A stretch of DNA of 32,146 nt, from the IMG/VR virus record IMGVR_UViG_3300017727_000075, positions 1-32,146 of that record, one strand, 5' to 3'. This document shows, piece after piece, positions 8,201 through 16,717 of this stretch (its first letter is position 1; each line of letters starts with the position of its first letter). Below the pieces are notes generated by a model that searched no databases, was not told the origin of the DNA, and saw only the letters and a program-made list of their open reading frames with translations. Source of the DNA: a virus. A program made the position numbers and the translations under genes.

Positions 8201-8839
8201 TTATTTGTAATTATTTAATTTTTCTAATACTCTATCCATAGTGCTTCTCGCTCTTCCTTTTGCTAAATGCACTCTTTCTTTTTTCTCAACCTTTTCTGGG
8301 TTGTGATTAATTGGTTCAGCAGAAACTTCAACTTCATTTAATTCAACTTTAGCTGCTTCTACTTTTTCTTCTACTTTTTCTTCTTTTGAATACACTTCTT
8401 CTTCTTTAGAATTTCTGTCTTGTTTATCTGATTTTAAATCAGCAATAGCATCTTCTAAGTTTTTAATTCTTTTTTCCATGCCTTTCCAGTCTGCTACATC
8501 AGCTTCCTCATCCATTTCTTCTTCTTCTTTCATTTCTTCTTTTTCTTCTCCTGCTTCTTCCTTTTGTGGAACTTCATCGTCAACATCTTCTCTTACATCT
8601 CCAATGACTCCCTCTTCTTCAACTACTAATAAAGTGCCATCTTCAAATAAGTACTCACCAACTGGCATAGCTACTTTTTCGTCATCTGTCAAAATAAATA
8701 CAGCTTTACCTTTTTCAAAAGATTCAGCTTCTATTCTAGTTCCGTTTTCACGTTTTCTTTCCTCTAACTCTACTTTAACTTCTGCTAGTTCCATTCCTAG
8801 AACTTGTTTTATTGATTCAACTATTTCTGATGCTTTCAT
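8201..8839 (-). CDS. Capsid scaffolding protein (acidic, coiled coil)
   Basis: The 212-aa protein begins with a short amphipathic segment (MKASEIVESIKQVLG), has a small beta domain up to about residue 80 (FILTDDEKVAMPVGEYLFED), a very acidic Glu-rich tract (85-120), a predicted coiled coil (MEKRIKNLEDAIADLKSDKQ near 121-140), more Glu/Lys repeats and a basic C-terminus (KGRARSTMDRVLEKLNNYK). Acidic coiled coil plus basic tail just before the capsid gene is the usual build of a scaffold, whose C-terminal end binds the capsid protein and which is removed during maturation. One copy of the 27-bp element lies 23 bases upstream of the ATG. Confidence 0.75.
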   Translation of the reverse strand: MKASEIVESIKQVLGMELAEVKVELEERKRENGTRIEAESFEKGKAVFILTDDEKVAMPVGEYLFEDGTLLVVEEEGVIGDVREDVDDEVPQKEEAGEEKEEMKEEEEMDEEADVADWKGMEKRIKNLEDAIADLKSDKQDRNSKEEEVYSKEEKVEEKVEAAKVELNEVEVSAEPINHNPEKVEKKERVHLAKGRARSTMDRVLEKLNNYK

Positions 8840-8862
8840 TTAAATATTTTTTAATTGCTTAT

Positions 8863-8889
8863 TATATGTACAACAAAATTCAAAAGTGT
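8863..8889 (-). promoter_or_regulatory. 27-bp bipartite element, copy 3 (before scaffold)
   Basis: On the minus strand it reads ACACTTT, nine variable bases, TTGTACATATA. The same two blocks with the same nine-base spacing occur at 9681-9707 and 17459-17485. Here it lies between the stop of the 49-aa gene (8901) and the scaffold ATG (8839). It is a candidate late promoter or operator, possibly used by the phage sigma factor. Confidence 0.6.
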
Positions 8890-8900
8890 TTCCACTTTTT

Positions 8901-9050
8901 TTAGCTTGCCTGAGTTTTACCTATGCCCTGTGCATGAAGTGAACCATCACAACAATCCACACTATAAGTGTTGTCTTTACACAAACACCCTCTGCGACTG
9001 GCTTTTGGAGAATTATGTGCTAGGTTTTTAAATTTTTTCTTTCTTATCAT
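8901..9050 (-). CDS. Small Cys-rich conserved phage protein (49 aa)
   Basis: The frame starts at an ATG inside the last codons of the protease gene and encodes MIRKKKFKNLAHNSPKASRR, then C24, C26, C35 and C36, and a C-terminus with CDGSLHAQGIG. The basic N-terminus followed by four cysteines suggests a small metal-binding or nucleic-acid-binding protein. I recognise very similar peptides (NLAHNSPKASRRGCLC...CCDGS...AQGIG) in other flavobacterial phages, always in the structural region, but know no function. It overlaps the protease by 23 bases and is followed by a copy of the 27-bp element. Confidence 0.8.
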   Translation of the reverse strand: MIRKKKFKNLAHNSPKASRRGCLCKDNTYSVDCCDGSLHAQGIGKTQAS

Positions 9051-9678
9051 ATTGTTTGTTTTGATTATCACAACCTTTGCAAATAATATCCTTTATTTTT
9101 GCTATTAATTCTTCAGAAAGCACTTCTTCAGATAATTCTTCCTCTATTTGCTCTTTAGGTCTGTTAGCTTGATCTGAGAAAAATCCTTCTATTGAAAATC
9201 CTTTGACTTTGCCTGTTTTTACATAATCATTCCAAATTTTGTCATTATTGACTTTCATTGAAACCATCCAAGTCCCTTTTGGAACATCTAAACCATATTT
9301 TACTGATTTATCCATTTTAGGGTCATCTACTAACCAAGATTCAACAACTGTTAGGTTTTGTATAGCCATTTGATGCTCTAAAGTTGCTTTTGATTGATTG
9401 CCTCTTATTAAAAACATTTCAGATGCCTTTTTTACAGTATCTGTGGAGAAATAGACATAATAGCCTTCATCTTTCTCATTCTTTCTATAAATGGGCTTGT
9501 TAGGTATTAAAGCAGCACCCATAAGGATTCGTTTTTCCTTATCTACCTCTGCCATTTTGATTTCTTGGTTTTTAAGTGCAATAAAATCTGATTCTATTGC
9601 AGGAGATTCAACAACTGAAATAGCTTCTATTCCTGAATGTTCGTTTTCTTCGTCTAAAAATAATTCTATTATATCCAT
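9028..9678 (-). CDS. Prohead maturation protease, XkdF-type (S78-like)
   Basis: A 216-aa protein. The N-terminus MDIIELFLDEENEHSGIEAI and VVESPAIESDFIAL (22-35) match the start of XkdF-like proteins. The catalytic core has the His motif TLEHQ (residues 99-103) and the Ser motif VKGFSIEGFF (158-167), with ESWLVDDPKM and VPKGTWMVSMKV in between. These are the serine protease features of phage prohead proteases, which cut scaffold and capsid protein during maturation. The C-terminus is acidic and then Cys/Lys-rich (CKGCDNQNKQYDKKEKI). The 27-bp element ends two bases before the ATG. Order protease, scaffold, capsid supports the call. Confidence 0.85.
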   Translation of the reverse strand: MDIIELFLDEENEHSGIEAISVVESPAIESDFIALKNQEIKMAEVDKEKRILMGAALIPNKPIYRKNEKDEGYYVYFSTDTVKKASEMFLIRGNQSKATLEHQMAIQNLTVVESWLVDDPKMDKSVKYGLDVPKGTWMVSMKVNNDKIWNDYVKTGKVKGFSIEGFFSDQANRPKEQIEEELSEEVLSEELIAKIKDIICKGCDNQNKQYDKKEKI

Positions 9679-9680
9679 AA

Positions 9681-9707
9681 TATATGTACAATAATTTTTG
9701 AAAGTGT
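9681..9707 (-). promoter_or_regulatory. 27-bp bipartite element, copy 2 (before protease)
   Basis: ACACTTT, nine bases, TTGTACATATA on the minus strand. It fills the gap between the tape-measure stop codon (9707-9709) and the protease ATG at 9678, with only two bases between element and start codon, exactly as in copy 1. Confidence 0.65.
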
Positions 9708-11656
9708 TACCCTATACTTGCTCCTTCGACAATATTTCTGTCTAAACTCTGTGCAGTAGTTACATCATTAGCCACTACAAAAGCTTTGACTGGTTGCTGT
9801 GTCTGGCTTCCTATTGCTCCCGCTAGTTGATTTTCTGATGAAGCTCCTACTATATTAAATGCAGGAGGAGTTGAAGGCACAGATGCACTTGCACTACCAC
9901 CTATTGACGGAGCAGAAGGAGTCCCTGACGATGCACTGCCTCCTCCTTTTACTTGAGTCAAAATATTTTTGGCTTGACCTACAGCACCTAATACTGCTGC
10001 TATTTGTGTAGCATAAAAAGCAGGAAAAGCAAAGGCTGCTGCAGGCCCAGTTCCTGCTGCTGATTTTTGTGCTATATCTAATCCCTGAACATATCCAACT
10101 CCAGTTTTTATTAAAATTTCAGCTAGTGCTGCTGCTTTTGCTGCTGCAGTACCTTTCTCAAATAAACCTCCTAATGCTCCTATTGCACCACCAATGGCAG
10201 AAACATAATCTAACTCTGATTTTAGTTTGGCTTTTAGAATTAAATCATTATTTTTTTTATCAAGTAATTTTGCTTTTATTATTTGATTGTCCCAATAATT
10301 TATTATATCATTTCTTTGTTCTAAACTAGCTTGTAGCTCATCTAATTCAGCAATAGCTTTTTCTTTTTCTAATTCGGCTTTAGCCTGTTCAGTTATAGCA
10401 TTTTCTTCATCAACCATTGTTTTAAATGCTGTTTGTACATCTCTTATAGCTTGTTGTCTTTTGGTTTCTTTATCAGTAGCAGCTAAAACCATATCGACAA
10501 GCTCCTGCTGTTCTTCTTTTTTCTTTTGTTCTTTTTCTGCTTTCTCCTGATTTGCTGCTGTTGTTATTTGTGTTTGCAGTAATCTTTGACTTCTTAATTT
10601 TTTAGTATCTAAGTTTATTAATTCAGCCTGAAGTTTTGCAAGTTTGTCTTTATCTTCAATATTATTTTTACTTAAAGTCATTTCTTGCTCTTGTGCAGCT
10701 ATTACAAGCTTCTTAGCTTCAATTTCTTTTAAAGTAATATCTTCCTCTATTTTTTGTGCTTTTCTAAGTAGTGCTACTCTTTCTGTAGCATTATATTTAT
10801 CTCTTTTTTCAGCTTCTAATCTAATGTCATTTATTTCTCTATTTGCTTTTGCTCTTTCAACAATAATGTCTCTTTCAATATGATGAGCTTTAGCTCTTTG
10901 GTCAGCAATTTGACCTGCAATTTTCATTTCTTTTTGAGTTTCCTCTCCAAAGTTTTTTATTGCATCAGTAGCATCATTTATGTTTGTTTTAGCATCATTA
11001 AAGGCAACAGCCATTCCTGACAAATCTCCTTTTGCTAATTTTAATAAACCTTTACCTACATTTAGAATACTTGTTCCAAAATCTGAGAGAATGTCTACAA
11101 CATTGTTTATTGCTACCTGACCCTGCTTTATTAGTTTTGTAAATCTTTCCTGCCCTTCTTCAGAAGCTTTAAATGCAGCAGTTACAGCAGCTATAGTAGT
11201 CACAAACAAACCAAGTAAACTAAGTTTTAAAATGCCATCAAGAGTTTTAAAGCTTTTACCTAAATTTAAAACACCACCTTTTAAAGCCATTAATCCACTT
11301 ACAGCACCTCCTGTTTGACTGTCTACAGCTTGCAAAGCTCCTCCAAAATCTAAGGCTTCAGCTTTAGCTTCACTTAAAGCTTTAGTCGCTTCTGTTCTTT
11401 TACCTTTAAGTTCAGTAAGTGCCTTTTTTTCTGAGGCTAATTCTTTTTTAGTTTGTTTTATCTGCTTATTTAAATCTTTTCTTCTATTTAAATCTTTAGC
11501 TGAAGTTTGTTCTAATTGATTTTCATAATTCTTTAAATCTTTAGTAATTCGCTGTAGTGCTTCGTCTTGTAACTCTAACAGTTCATTAACTTCATTAAGA
11601 TTTTTTTCTGCTGCTTTTATATTAGCATCAATAATAATAACCTTTTTAATTGCCAT
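9707..11656 (-). CDS. Tail tape measure protein
   Basis: A 649-aa protein. It has an N-terminal coiled coil (about residues 10-115, rich in Lys/Glu/Leu/Gln), a hydrophobic segment near 143-165 (LKLSLLGLFVTTIAAVTAAF), a second long charged helical region (about 240-480), a second Ala/Gly-rich hydrophobic region (about 485-565) and a flexible Gly/Ser/Pro tail. This is the standard build of a siphovirus tape measure, which sets tail length and helps DNA pass the inner membrane. At about 0.15 nm per residue, it would give a tail of roughly 100 nm. It is preceded by tail-tip genes and followed by head genes, the reverse of the usual head-then-tail order. Confidence 0.85.
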   Translation of the reverse strand: MAIKKVIIIDANIKAAEKNLNEVNELLELQDEALQRITKDLKNYENQLEQTSAKDLNRRKDLNKQIKQTKKELASEKKALTELKGKRTEATKALSEAKAEALDFGGALQAVDSQTGGAVSGLMALKGGVLNLGKSFKTLDGILKLSLLGLFVTTIAAVTAAFKASEEGQERFTKLIKQGQVAINNVVDILSDFGTSILNVGKGLLKLAKGDLSGMAVAFNDAKTNINDATDAIKNFGEETQKEMKIAGQIADQRAKAHHIERDIIVERAKANREINDIRLEAEKRDKYNATERVALLRKAQKIEEDITLKEIEAKKLVIAAQEQEMTLSKNNIEDKDKLAKLQAELINLDTKKLRSQRLLQTQITTAANQEKAEKEQKKKEEQQELVDMVLAATDKETKRQQAIRDVQTAFKTMVDEENAITEQAKAELEKEKAIAELDELQASLEQRNDIINYWDNQIIKAKLLDKKNNDLILKAKLKSELDYVSAIGGAIGALGGLFEKGTAAAKAAALAEILIKTGVGYVQGLDIAQKSAAGTGPAAAFAFPAFYATQIAAVLGAVGQAKNILTQVKGGGSASSGTPSAPSIGGSASASVPSTPPAFNIVGASSENQLAGAIGSQTQQPVKAFVVANDVTTAQSLDRNIVEGASIG

Positions 11657-11786
11657 AATATCCGTCTTTTATTTGTTGATATGCTTCTTTAAAGGTTTCT
11701 GGCATTTTGTTTTTGCCCATAGCAATCTGAGAATACTTCCCTTTGCATTTTGTTAGTTTAATAAGTTCGAGTAATTGTTCTATCAT
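11646..11786 (-). CDS. Small protein (46 aa) upstream of tape measure
   Basis: The start codon overlaps the stop of the 698-aa tail gene as ATGA, and its stop lies ten bases inside the tape measure gene. The product begins MIEQLLELIKLTKCKGKYSQ and contains MGKNKMPETFKEAYQQIKDG, probably a short helical protein. The exact coupling at both ends argues that it is real. I do not recognise a family. A role in tape-measure expression or tail assembly is only suggested by position. Confidence 0.7.
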   Translation of the reverse strand: MIEQLLELIKLTKCKGKYSQIAMGKNKMPETFKEAYQQIKDGYYGN

Positions 11787-13879
11787 GATAATTCGTTAAG
11801 TAGTTCTAAGCTGCTTTCTCCTGTGAGCATATTGGTTCTAACTGTGTTTATTTTATAACTAATGTCATTGATAATAAACTTGTCATTTAAATTGTAGTTA
11901 AGTAAAATGCTTAAAGGCAAGTAAGCTTTAACCTTAGTTATTCTTCTTTTTATGTTAAATACATCAGAGATGTAAGAAGAGTAGTAATTTTGAAATAGGC
12001 TTTGGTTGTTTGTAGTTCCTGTATACTCATCTACCTCACTACCAAAATTAATAGTCTGTGAGGAGTTTAAATTAACATTAGAAGGTCTATTGTAAGTTGT
12101 TAAACCTGCTGCCTCATTAGAAGTGACTCCATCTTTAAATGAGAGTTTAGAATCTGCACTACTAATAGTCTGGTTAACATTATAAAATATTAAAGGTTTT
12201 GTCAGATCAGTTTCTTGGTCTGCATTAACACTCCATCCCCATTGTATTTCACTTTGATTGTTAGTAAGAGTTGATGAACTGTTTTGGTCAGACAACCTTT
12301 CATAAACCATTTTAGCGAAGGGTAGTTCTATGGTGTATTTAGTACCAACATCAATAGAAGTATCTCTTGATGGAGGACTAAGCAAATCTCCAAACACTTG
12401 GTTTTGTATTCTGTTAAAATTTATAGCTAAAAAAGAATCTGGCTCTTGAAATTTAAACTGTATGTCGTTATAAGGCAAAGCCATTTTAATTTCACTAGTA
12501 TTCATTTCAACATGAGCAGTAATATCATAAGAATTGCTAGTCGCATAAAAACTATCTAATGTTTTTACCTCAATAATGTTCTGGTCATTAACAAAAGCAG
12601 TTAAATTATAAGTCTGAAATAAGCCTGTAAGAAAATCAATAATTTTAATGTCAGGCACATTTTGATTAATATAAACAAAGCCTAGTGTATCGTTAGTGCC
12701 TCCATTTACTACATAGTCGTTAGTTCCTCCACCAAAGTTTAAAATATCATTTGCTGTTAGTTCTAAAGTTGGAGTAAATGATAAGGCTGAGGTGCTTTCT
12801 ACGACCCATTGTATTTCATAATTGCCCGCAGTATTTTCATCCAATGTAAAGTCAACAGAATTATTGCCTGTTACATTTGTTATTTCAGCAATTCTAGTGT
12901 TAGATACATTGTCAATAGCATAAGCTGTGTAGACTATTGAGTTGTCAGTCGGAACTATGCTTAATATAGCAAAATAAACTATTTTGTCTGCAGTGTTTAT
13001 ATTCACACTCCAAGTGGTGTTTCCTATGTTAAAAGAATAATTGTCACTTCCTGAAAGTTGCCAGTTACCAATTACTTTATTTAAAACTTGTTGTCCGTCT
13101 GTATTTGTTCCTATTCTTCCTTTATTTCTAGCAAGCCATAAATATAAACTGGCAAAAGGCTCAGAATTATTAAAAAAGTCTGATGAAAATACAATATCAC
13201 TTGAAAATCCATTAGCTACTGTATATCTAGCTTCAATAGCATCTATAATTTCTTGTAGTCTTATGGCAGGTTTTAAATTAGTATATTCAACTCCATGATT
13301 TAATGAACCCTGTCCGTTACTTTGATAATGAACATTATAATCTTCTTCATTTGTTGCATCTGAATTAAAAAAATATCTTCCTGCTTCAGCTTGTATTAAA
13401 GGATAGACAATAGCTCCACTACTGAGATAGGTGTCAGATTGTAAAGCATTTTTAACTATAAGCTTTGAATAAGTATGGTCATAAGCAGAAAGGTTTAAAA
13501 CGTCTAGTTTATCTTCAGCTAATAAAGTTTTTAGGTTTACTGTATTTCCAAAAAATGTTACATTGTATGAGCTAGCCTGATTGTTTTTCATTTTAACTCC
13601 ATTGAGCTGCAATACTCCTGTCTTAAATTCTAAAAAGTTTAATTCTAGCTTACTACTAATTTTAGTTCTGGCATCAAAGCCTGCATCAATATTGAAGTTG
13701 TAAAAGTGTTTAAATATCTTATTGTTATTTTTTGAGGCAGGTAAATTAAAAGACTTAGTGAAATCAGTAAATATTTTACCTACATCTCTTACGTTTTGTA
13801 TAGATTGAGTGATAGAGACTGATTCGTCTTTAAACATATCAGCTCTTAACCCATTAATATAAATTTGTAGTGCTAGCAT
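11783..13879 (-). CDS. Large tail-tip / hub structural protein
   Basis: A 698-aa protein, beta-rich, rich in Asn, Ser, Thr and aromatic residues. The N-terminal 150 residues (MLALQIYINGLRADMF, then VGKIFTDFTKSFNLPASKNN and FKHFYNFNIDAGFDARTK) form a pattern I know from structural proteins of Bacteroidota siphophages. The middle (about 270-390) reads like beta-sandwich inserts, and the C-terminus ends with YNLNDKFIINDISYKINTVR. It sits between another large tail protein and the tape measure, the position of distal-tail or hub proteins. There is no visible enzymatic motif. The start is TCATTATT-coupled to the upstream gene, which ends at the same base. Confidence 0.65.
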   Translation of the reverse strand: MLALQIYINGLRADMFKDESVSITQSIQNVRDVGKIFTDFTKSFNLPASKNNNKIFKHFYNFNIDAGFDARTKISSKLELNFLEFKTGVLQLNGVKMKNNQASSYNVTFFGNTVNLKTLLAEDKLDVLNLSAYDHTYSKLIVKNALQSDTYLSSGAIVYPLIQAEAGRYFFNSDATNEEDYNVHYQSNGQGSLNHGVEYTNLKPAIRLQEIIDAIEARYTVANGFSSDIVFSSDFFNNSEPFASLYLWLARNKGRIGTNTDGQQVLNKVIGNWQLSGSDNYSFNIGNTTWSVNINTADKIVYFAILSIVPTDNSIVYTAYAIDNVSNTRIAEITNVTGNNSVDFTLDENTAGNYEIQWVVESTSALSFTPTLELTANDILNFGGGTNDYVVNGGTNDTLGFVYINQNVPDIKIIDFLTGLFQTYNLTAFVNDQNIIEVKTLDSFYATSNSYDITAHVEMNTSEIKMALPYNDIQFKFQEPDSFLAINFNRIQNQVFGDLLSPPSRDTSIDVGTKYTIELPFAKMVYERLSDQNSSSTLTNNQSEIQWGWSVNADQETDLTKPLIFYNVNQTISSADSKLSFKDGVTSNEAAGLTTYNRPSNVNLNSSQTINFGSEVDEYTGTTNNQSLFQNYYSSYISDVFNIKRRITKVKAYLPLSILLNYNLNDKFIINDISYKINTVRTNMLTGESSLELLNELS

Positions 13880-15441
13880 TATTTAATATTGTTTATAGTG
13901 CTAAAGGCATAATCGAAGCTCATTGTATAATTTATAAGTCCTTCATTAACTCCTTTTTTAAATCTCAAGCTTTTAGTTTTTATGTTTATTGGCAAGACAT
14001 TGTTTCCGTCGTCTACAAATATTTGTTTACTAAGCATTATTTCTTCAATGACTTCATTAAAGCTCTCGTTAATAAACCCTGTATTCATTTCAATAGATTC
14101 ACTTCCATTAACTCCATAAGTTGCTATACTGTGTTTAGAAATATCATAGCTAGGAGAAGAGGTAAAGTCCATTATATTTCTGTTGTAAGTACTTCCTTTA
14201 ACACTTAAGCTTTTTTGTGACCTTTTAAAAAATGGCATGATCTGTAAAGCTCCAAACTTGTTATAAAAGATTACTTGTAATTGCTCATACTTAGGCTCAC
14301 ATACAGCCTCTAAGGTTAAAGTAAAACTTTGCTCATAGCCTGTTTTAGTAGAAACTACTGTAATAGTATCTCCCGTTTGTAACGTCAGAGTCGGAGTTAC
14401 TCTTATGTAAACTATCTTTTCTGTTGAATCGGTAGAATCAGGAACTACAATAGGAGTTAAAATAGAACCCCAGTAATTTTGGTATAAGTTCCAGAACTCA
14501 TCAGTCCTTTCCCACTTAATGTTTGCTCCTCCTCCACTAATAAAAGTAATAGTAGGCTCTGCTTCTGCAAATACTGGAAAGACAATGTCTGTACCCTGTT
14601 TAAAATATATAGTTGTATTGCTTTGTAATAAAGCAGGTGTGTAATCAGGTCTAGCTACAATGCTATAATTGTCAGGAGTTGAAACCATAATATCAGCAGC
14701 TAATGCCAATGATGTATTACTTTCTATGGCACTAATTGTAGTACTACCTCCCTCACTTAAATTGTTTACAGTATCTCCTAGACTTACTGTGTCTAAAAAG
14801 TTTTGAGTTGAGTCTTGTAATTTAAAAGCTACTGTTACTCCATCTGTTGTTCCTGTGACTACTGTGTTTATAGGATTAGTAGCTGTTCTAGGGTTTACAC
14901 CTTCTTCAAAATATCCAAACCCATCAAAAGCTAAGTAAGGAGTGGCATCTTCTGCTGCGGCTGTTTGTCTTATGTTATAAGTTTCTCCACTTGTCATAAT
15001 ATCGGAACTTAGACTAAGAGTAGTATTGCTATCTATTGCAGAAATAGTTGCTGTTGTTCCGTCTGTTGTATTGTTAACTGTATCACCAATTTGAACTGAA
15101 CTTGTAAAGTTTTGAGTGCTGTCTACTAGCTTGTTTGCTGTTGTTGCAGTTGTTGTTCCAGAATCTTTAGTTATAACAGTAGAGGTTTTAACCCACACTC
15201 CGTCTGTTGAAAAGTTGCCATATTCTGTCTCTAAATAATCTTTAACAAGTGAGCTTATTTCAAAGGCTATGTAGTTGTTTCCTGATATGGCTGTTTTTGT
15301 TAATGTGTATTGTGATGGAGATGGAGAAGCTGTATAAGTACCTGAGTAAATATACAATGTCATTGTTGCTGATTCTATGCTTCCCTGTGAGGGAGTTATT
15401 TTTATAAAGTATGGACTTCTTGCGTTAATTATTGCACTCAT
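13879..15441 (-). CDS. Large tail-tip protein with two tandem inserted beta modules
   Basis: A 520-aa beta-rich protein. Residues 1-90 (INARSPYFIKITPSQGSIES) and 265-520 look like a conserved tail-tip framework, with C-terminal features VIFYNKFGALQIMPFFKRSQ and the Gly/Ser-rich HSIATYGVNGSESIEM. Two related modules of about 63-65 residues are inserted at 95-157 and 197-261. Each contains DSTQNF, GDTVNN, ATISAI or TTISAI, and SNT-L-L--DIM. Such modules often behave as exchangeable surface domains, so the protein may contact the host or decorate the tip. No enzymatic motif is visible. It abuts the gp10-like gene upstream without a gap. Confidence 0.65.
   Translation of the reverse strand: MSAIINARSPYFIKITPSQGSIESATMTLYIYSGTYTASPSPSQYTLTKTAISGNNYIAFEISSLVKDYLETEYGNFSTDGVWVKTSTVITKDSGTTTATTANKLVDSTQNFTSSVQIGDTVNNTTDGTTATISAIDSNTTLSLSSDIMTSGETYNIRQTAAAEDATPYLAFDGFGYFEEGVNPRTATNPINTVVTGTTDGVTVAFKLQDSTQNFLDTVSLGDTVNNLSEGGSTTISAIESNTSLALAADIMVSTPDNYSIVARPDYTPALLQSNTTIYFKQGTDIVFPVFAEAEPTITFISGGGANIKWERTDEFWNLYQNYWGSILTPIVVPDSTDSTEKIVYIRVTPTLTLQTGDTITVVSTKTGYEQSFTLTLEAVCEPKYEQLQVIFYNKFGALQIMPFFKRSQKSLSVKGSTYNRNIMDFTSSPSYDISKHSIATYGVNGSESIEMNTGFINESFNEVIEEIMLSKQIFVDDGNNVLPINIKTKSLRFKKGVNEGLINYTMSFDYAFSTINNIK
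14659..14853 (-). repeat. Protein-level repeat, module B of the 520-aa tail protein
   Basis: This segment encodes residues 197-261 and aligns with module A (14971-15159) over about 63 residues: DSTQNF, GDTVNN, TISAI, SNT-L-LA-DIM and NYSI versus TYNI. It is visible at protein level and only partly at DNA level, indicating an old duplication or two separate acquisitions. Confidence 0.75.
14971..15159 (-). repeat. Protein-level repeat, module A of the 520-aa tail protein
   Basis: This segment encodes residues 95-157, with KLVDSTQNF, VQIGDTVNN, ATISAIDSNTTLSLSSDIM and ETYNI. It pairs with module B at 14659-14853. Modules with this signature are, to my knowledge, widespread inserts in environmental phage virion proteins. 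Confidence 0.75.
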
Positions 15442-15984
15442 TTACTTTTTATTTAATTGTTCATTTATATTTCTTTCTATGTCTATTGCAAAATTTTCTA
15501 CAAAACCTTCTGGTAGGCTATTCCAATATTTTTCAAAGGGTTCAGTAAAAAATAAACTAGGCTTTATTCCTTTAAGAAATACACTTCTAGCGAGTAGAAA
15601 ATCAGTAATTTTTCTTGGCAAAAACCTTCCTTTTTTGTCTCTAATTCCTTTTAATCCTTTTTTTCTTACTGCCCATTGGTCAAAAGCTGATGGAGGTGGC
15701 ATACCTTTTAAACCTCTTTTACCACCTTTGCTTTTATAAGAAAAAGGTGTATCAAATTTTTGTTTTACTCCACTAACCCCTTTATCTTGAAATTCTCCAT
15801 ACTGTTCCATTAAAAAAGCAAGACTAAATCCAGTAGGAGTTTTACTTGGTTGATATGTTAATGAATTAGATAGTTTGCCAGTAACATCTTTTTTTTCTTT
15901 TTTTAAATTAGCTTTAGCAGCACTAATTACATTAAGAGCAAAAGCATTTAAAATTTTATATGCGTGTTCATTTTTCATTAGCAA
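15442..15984 (-). CDS. HK97 gp10-like neck/tail-completion protein
   Basis: A 180-aa basic protein. The N-terminal helix (NAFALNVISAAKANLKKEKK) is followed by VTGKLSNSLTYQ, and then MEQYGEFQDKGVSGVKQ near residues 59-75. The pattern of an N-terminal helix, then T/S-G-x-L--S and YG-F-D-GVSG, is that of the HK97 gp10 / SPP1 gp16.1-like family that joins head and tail. A Lys/Gly-rich loop follows (FSYKSKGGKRGLKGMPPPSA). The position in the tail-completion cluster supports it. The gene overlaps the upstream one by seven bases. Confidence 0.7.
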   Translation of the reverse strand: MLMKNEHAYKILNAFALNVISAAKANLKKEKKDVTGKLSNSLTYQPSKTPTGFSLAFLMEQYGEFQDKGVSGVKQKFDTPFSYKSKGGKRGLKGMPPPSAFDQWAVRKKGLKGIRDKKGRFLPRKITDFLLARSVFLKGIKPSLFFTEPFEKYWNSLPEGFVENFAIDIERNINEQLNKK

Positions 15985-16433
15985 ATAGTCATGTCTGTTG
16001 GAACTACAACGTCAAAAGTTACTGCCCATCCTGTTAAACTATTCTCAAACCTTTCGTTAAAAGGCTCACAGCTTGCTGTTCCCTCTACTTGATACAAGTC
16101 GCTAAATAAATCTCCTCTCATTAGCTTACTAACTATTCTAGCTGCTACATTGAGCTGAGTGTTTAGAATGTCTTGTTCGTTAGAGTTTCCTAGAAATGCA
16201 GAAGCACTTTCTGTTTTAGGATCGTCTACAATATCCATGCACATAATAGTCACATTAAATGTTGTTGTTGGAGCAGAGATAGTAGCTTGATTGACCATAA
16301 TGTGTGACAATGGAAATATTGTTTGTTTAGCTAAGTCAATGTCATAGATATTTCCATAGCTTACAGTATTAACAAAAGGTTCTGCTTCTAAAGCTGTTTT
16401 TAGTGTGTCAATTATATTATAATAAGTTGTCAT
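15978..16433 (-). CDS. Tail terminator / completion-like protein
   Basis: A 151-aa protein with an N-terminal helix (YYNIIDTLKTALEAEPFVNT), then VSYGNIYDIDLAKQTIFPLS and strands such as TTFNVTIMCMDIVDD, a helix (NTQLNVAARIVSKLM) and a C-terminal beta hairpin (TGWAVTFDVVVP). The alpha-beta order resembles tail terminator proteins of the lambda gpU type, which cap the tail tube, and the place next to the gp10-like gene fits. The start overlaps the upstream stop by four bases (ATGA). Assignment is by pattern and context. Confidence 0.55.
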   Translation of the reverse strand: MTTYYNIIDTLKTALEAEPFVNTVSYGNIYDIDLAKQTIFPLSHIMVNQATISAPTTTFNVTIMCMDIVDDPKTESASAFLGNSNEQDILNTQLNVAARIVSKLMRGDLFSDLYQVEGTASCEPFNERFENSLTGWAVTFDVVVPTDMTIC

Positions 16434-16717
16434 ATCGTTTTTATAAATATTGGTGTGAATGAGTTTATATCACTATTGTTTGCTTCTTTTATGTAATCGT
16501 CTAGCCATTCTAAAGCTGCATCAAATTCAAAAACTTCCTGTGTGACTTTTGCTTTTATTAAACAATCCAGACATTTCCAATAATCGTATATAGCTCTTTT
16601 AGGGTTTGTGGTAGATATGCCAACCATAGCATCTTCAAAGCCTTCAGCTAAAACAATGCTTTCATCATAAGGAATTAGTCCCCTTTCATACAACTCTTCT
16701 ACTAAAAACTCTTTCAT
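16430..16717 (-). CDS. Conserved small phage protein (95 aa)
   Basis: The 95-aa acidic protein has the core GFEDAMVGISTTNPKRAIYD (residues 26-45), then YWKCLDCLIKAK, FDAALEWLDDYIKEA and TPIFI. I know this pattern (an acidic start, then G-EDA-VG, AVYDY, EA-EF or EWLD, TP-F) from small proteins of many phages. Their function is unknown to me. Here it is enclosed by tail-assembly genes. The start codon shares a base with the upstream stop (TAATG). Confidence 0.6.
   Translation of the reverse strand: MKEFLVEELYERGLIPYDESIVLAEGFEDAMVGISTTNPKRAIYDYWKCLDCLIKAKVTQEVFEFDAALEWLDDYIKEANNSDINSFTPIFIKTI

Noticed and set aside
8478-8843. Ser-rich 121-codon plus-strand frame opposite the scaffold
   Set aside because: The Ser run is just the complement of Glu/Lys codons of the scaffold gene; no leader and no conserved pattern.
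13870-14208. 112-codon plus-strand frame opposite the 520-aa tail gene
   Set aside because: It lies wholly opposite a well-supported gene and reads as a random Phe/Ile/Tyr-rich chain.
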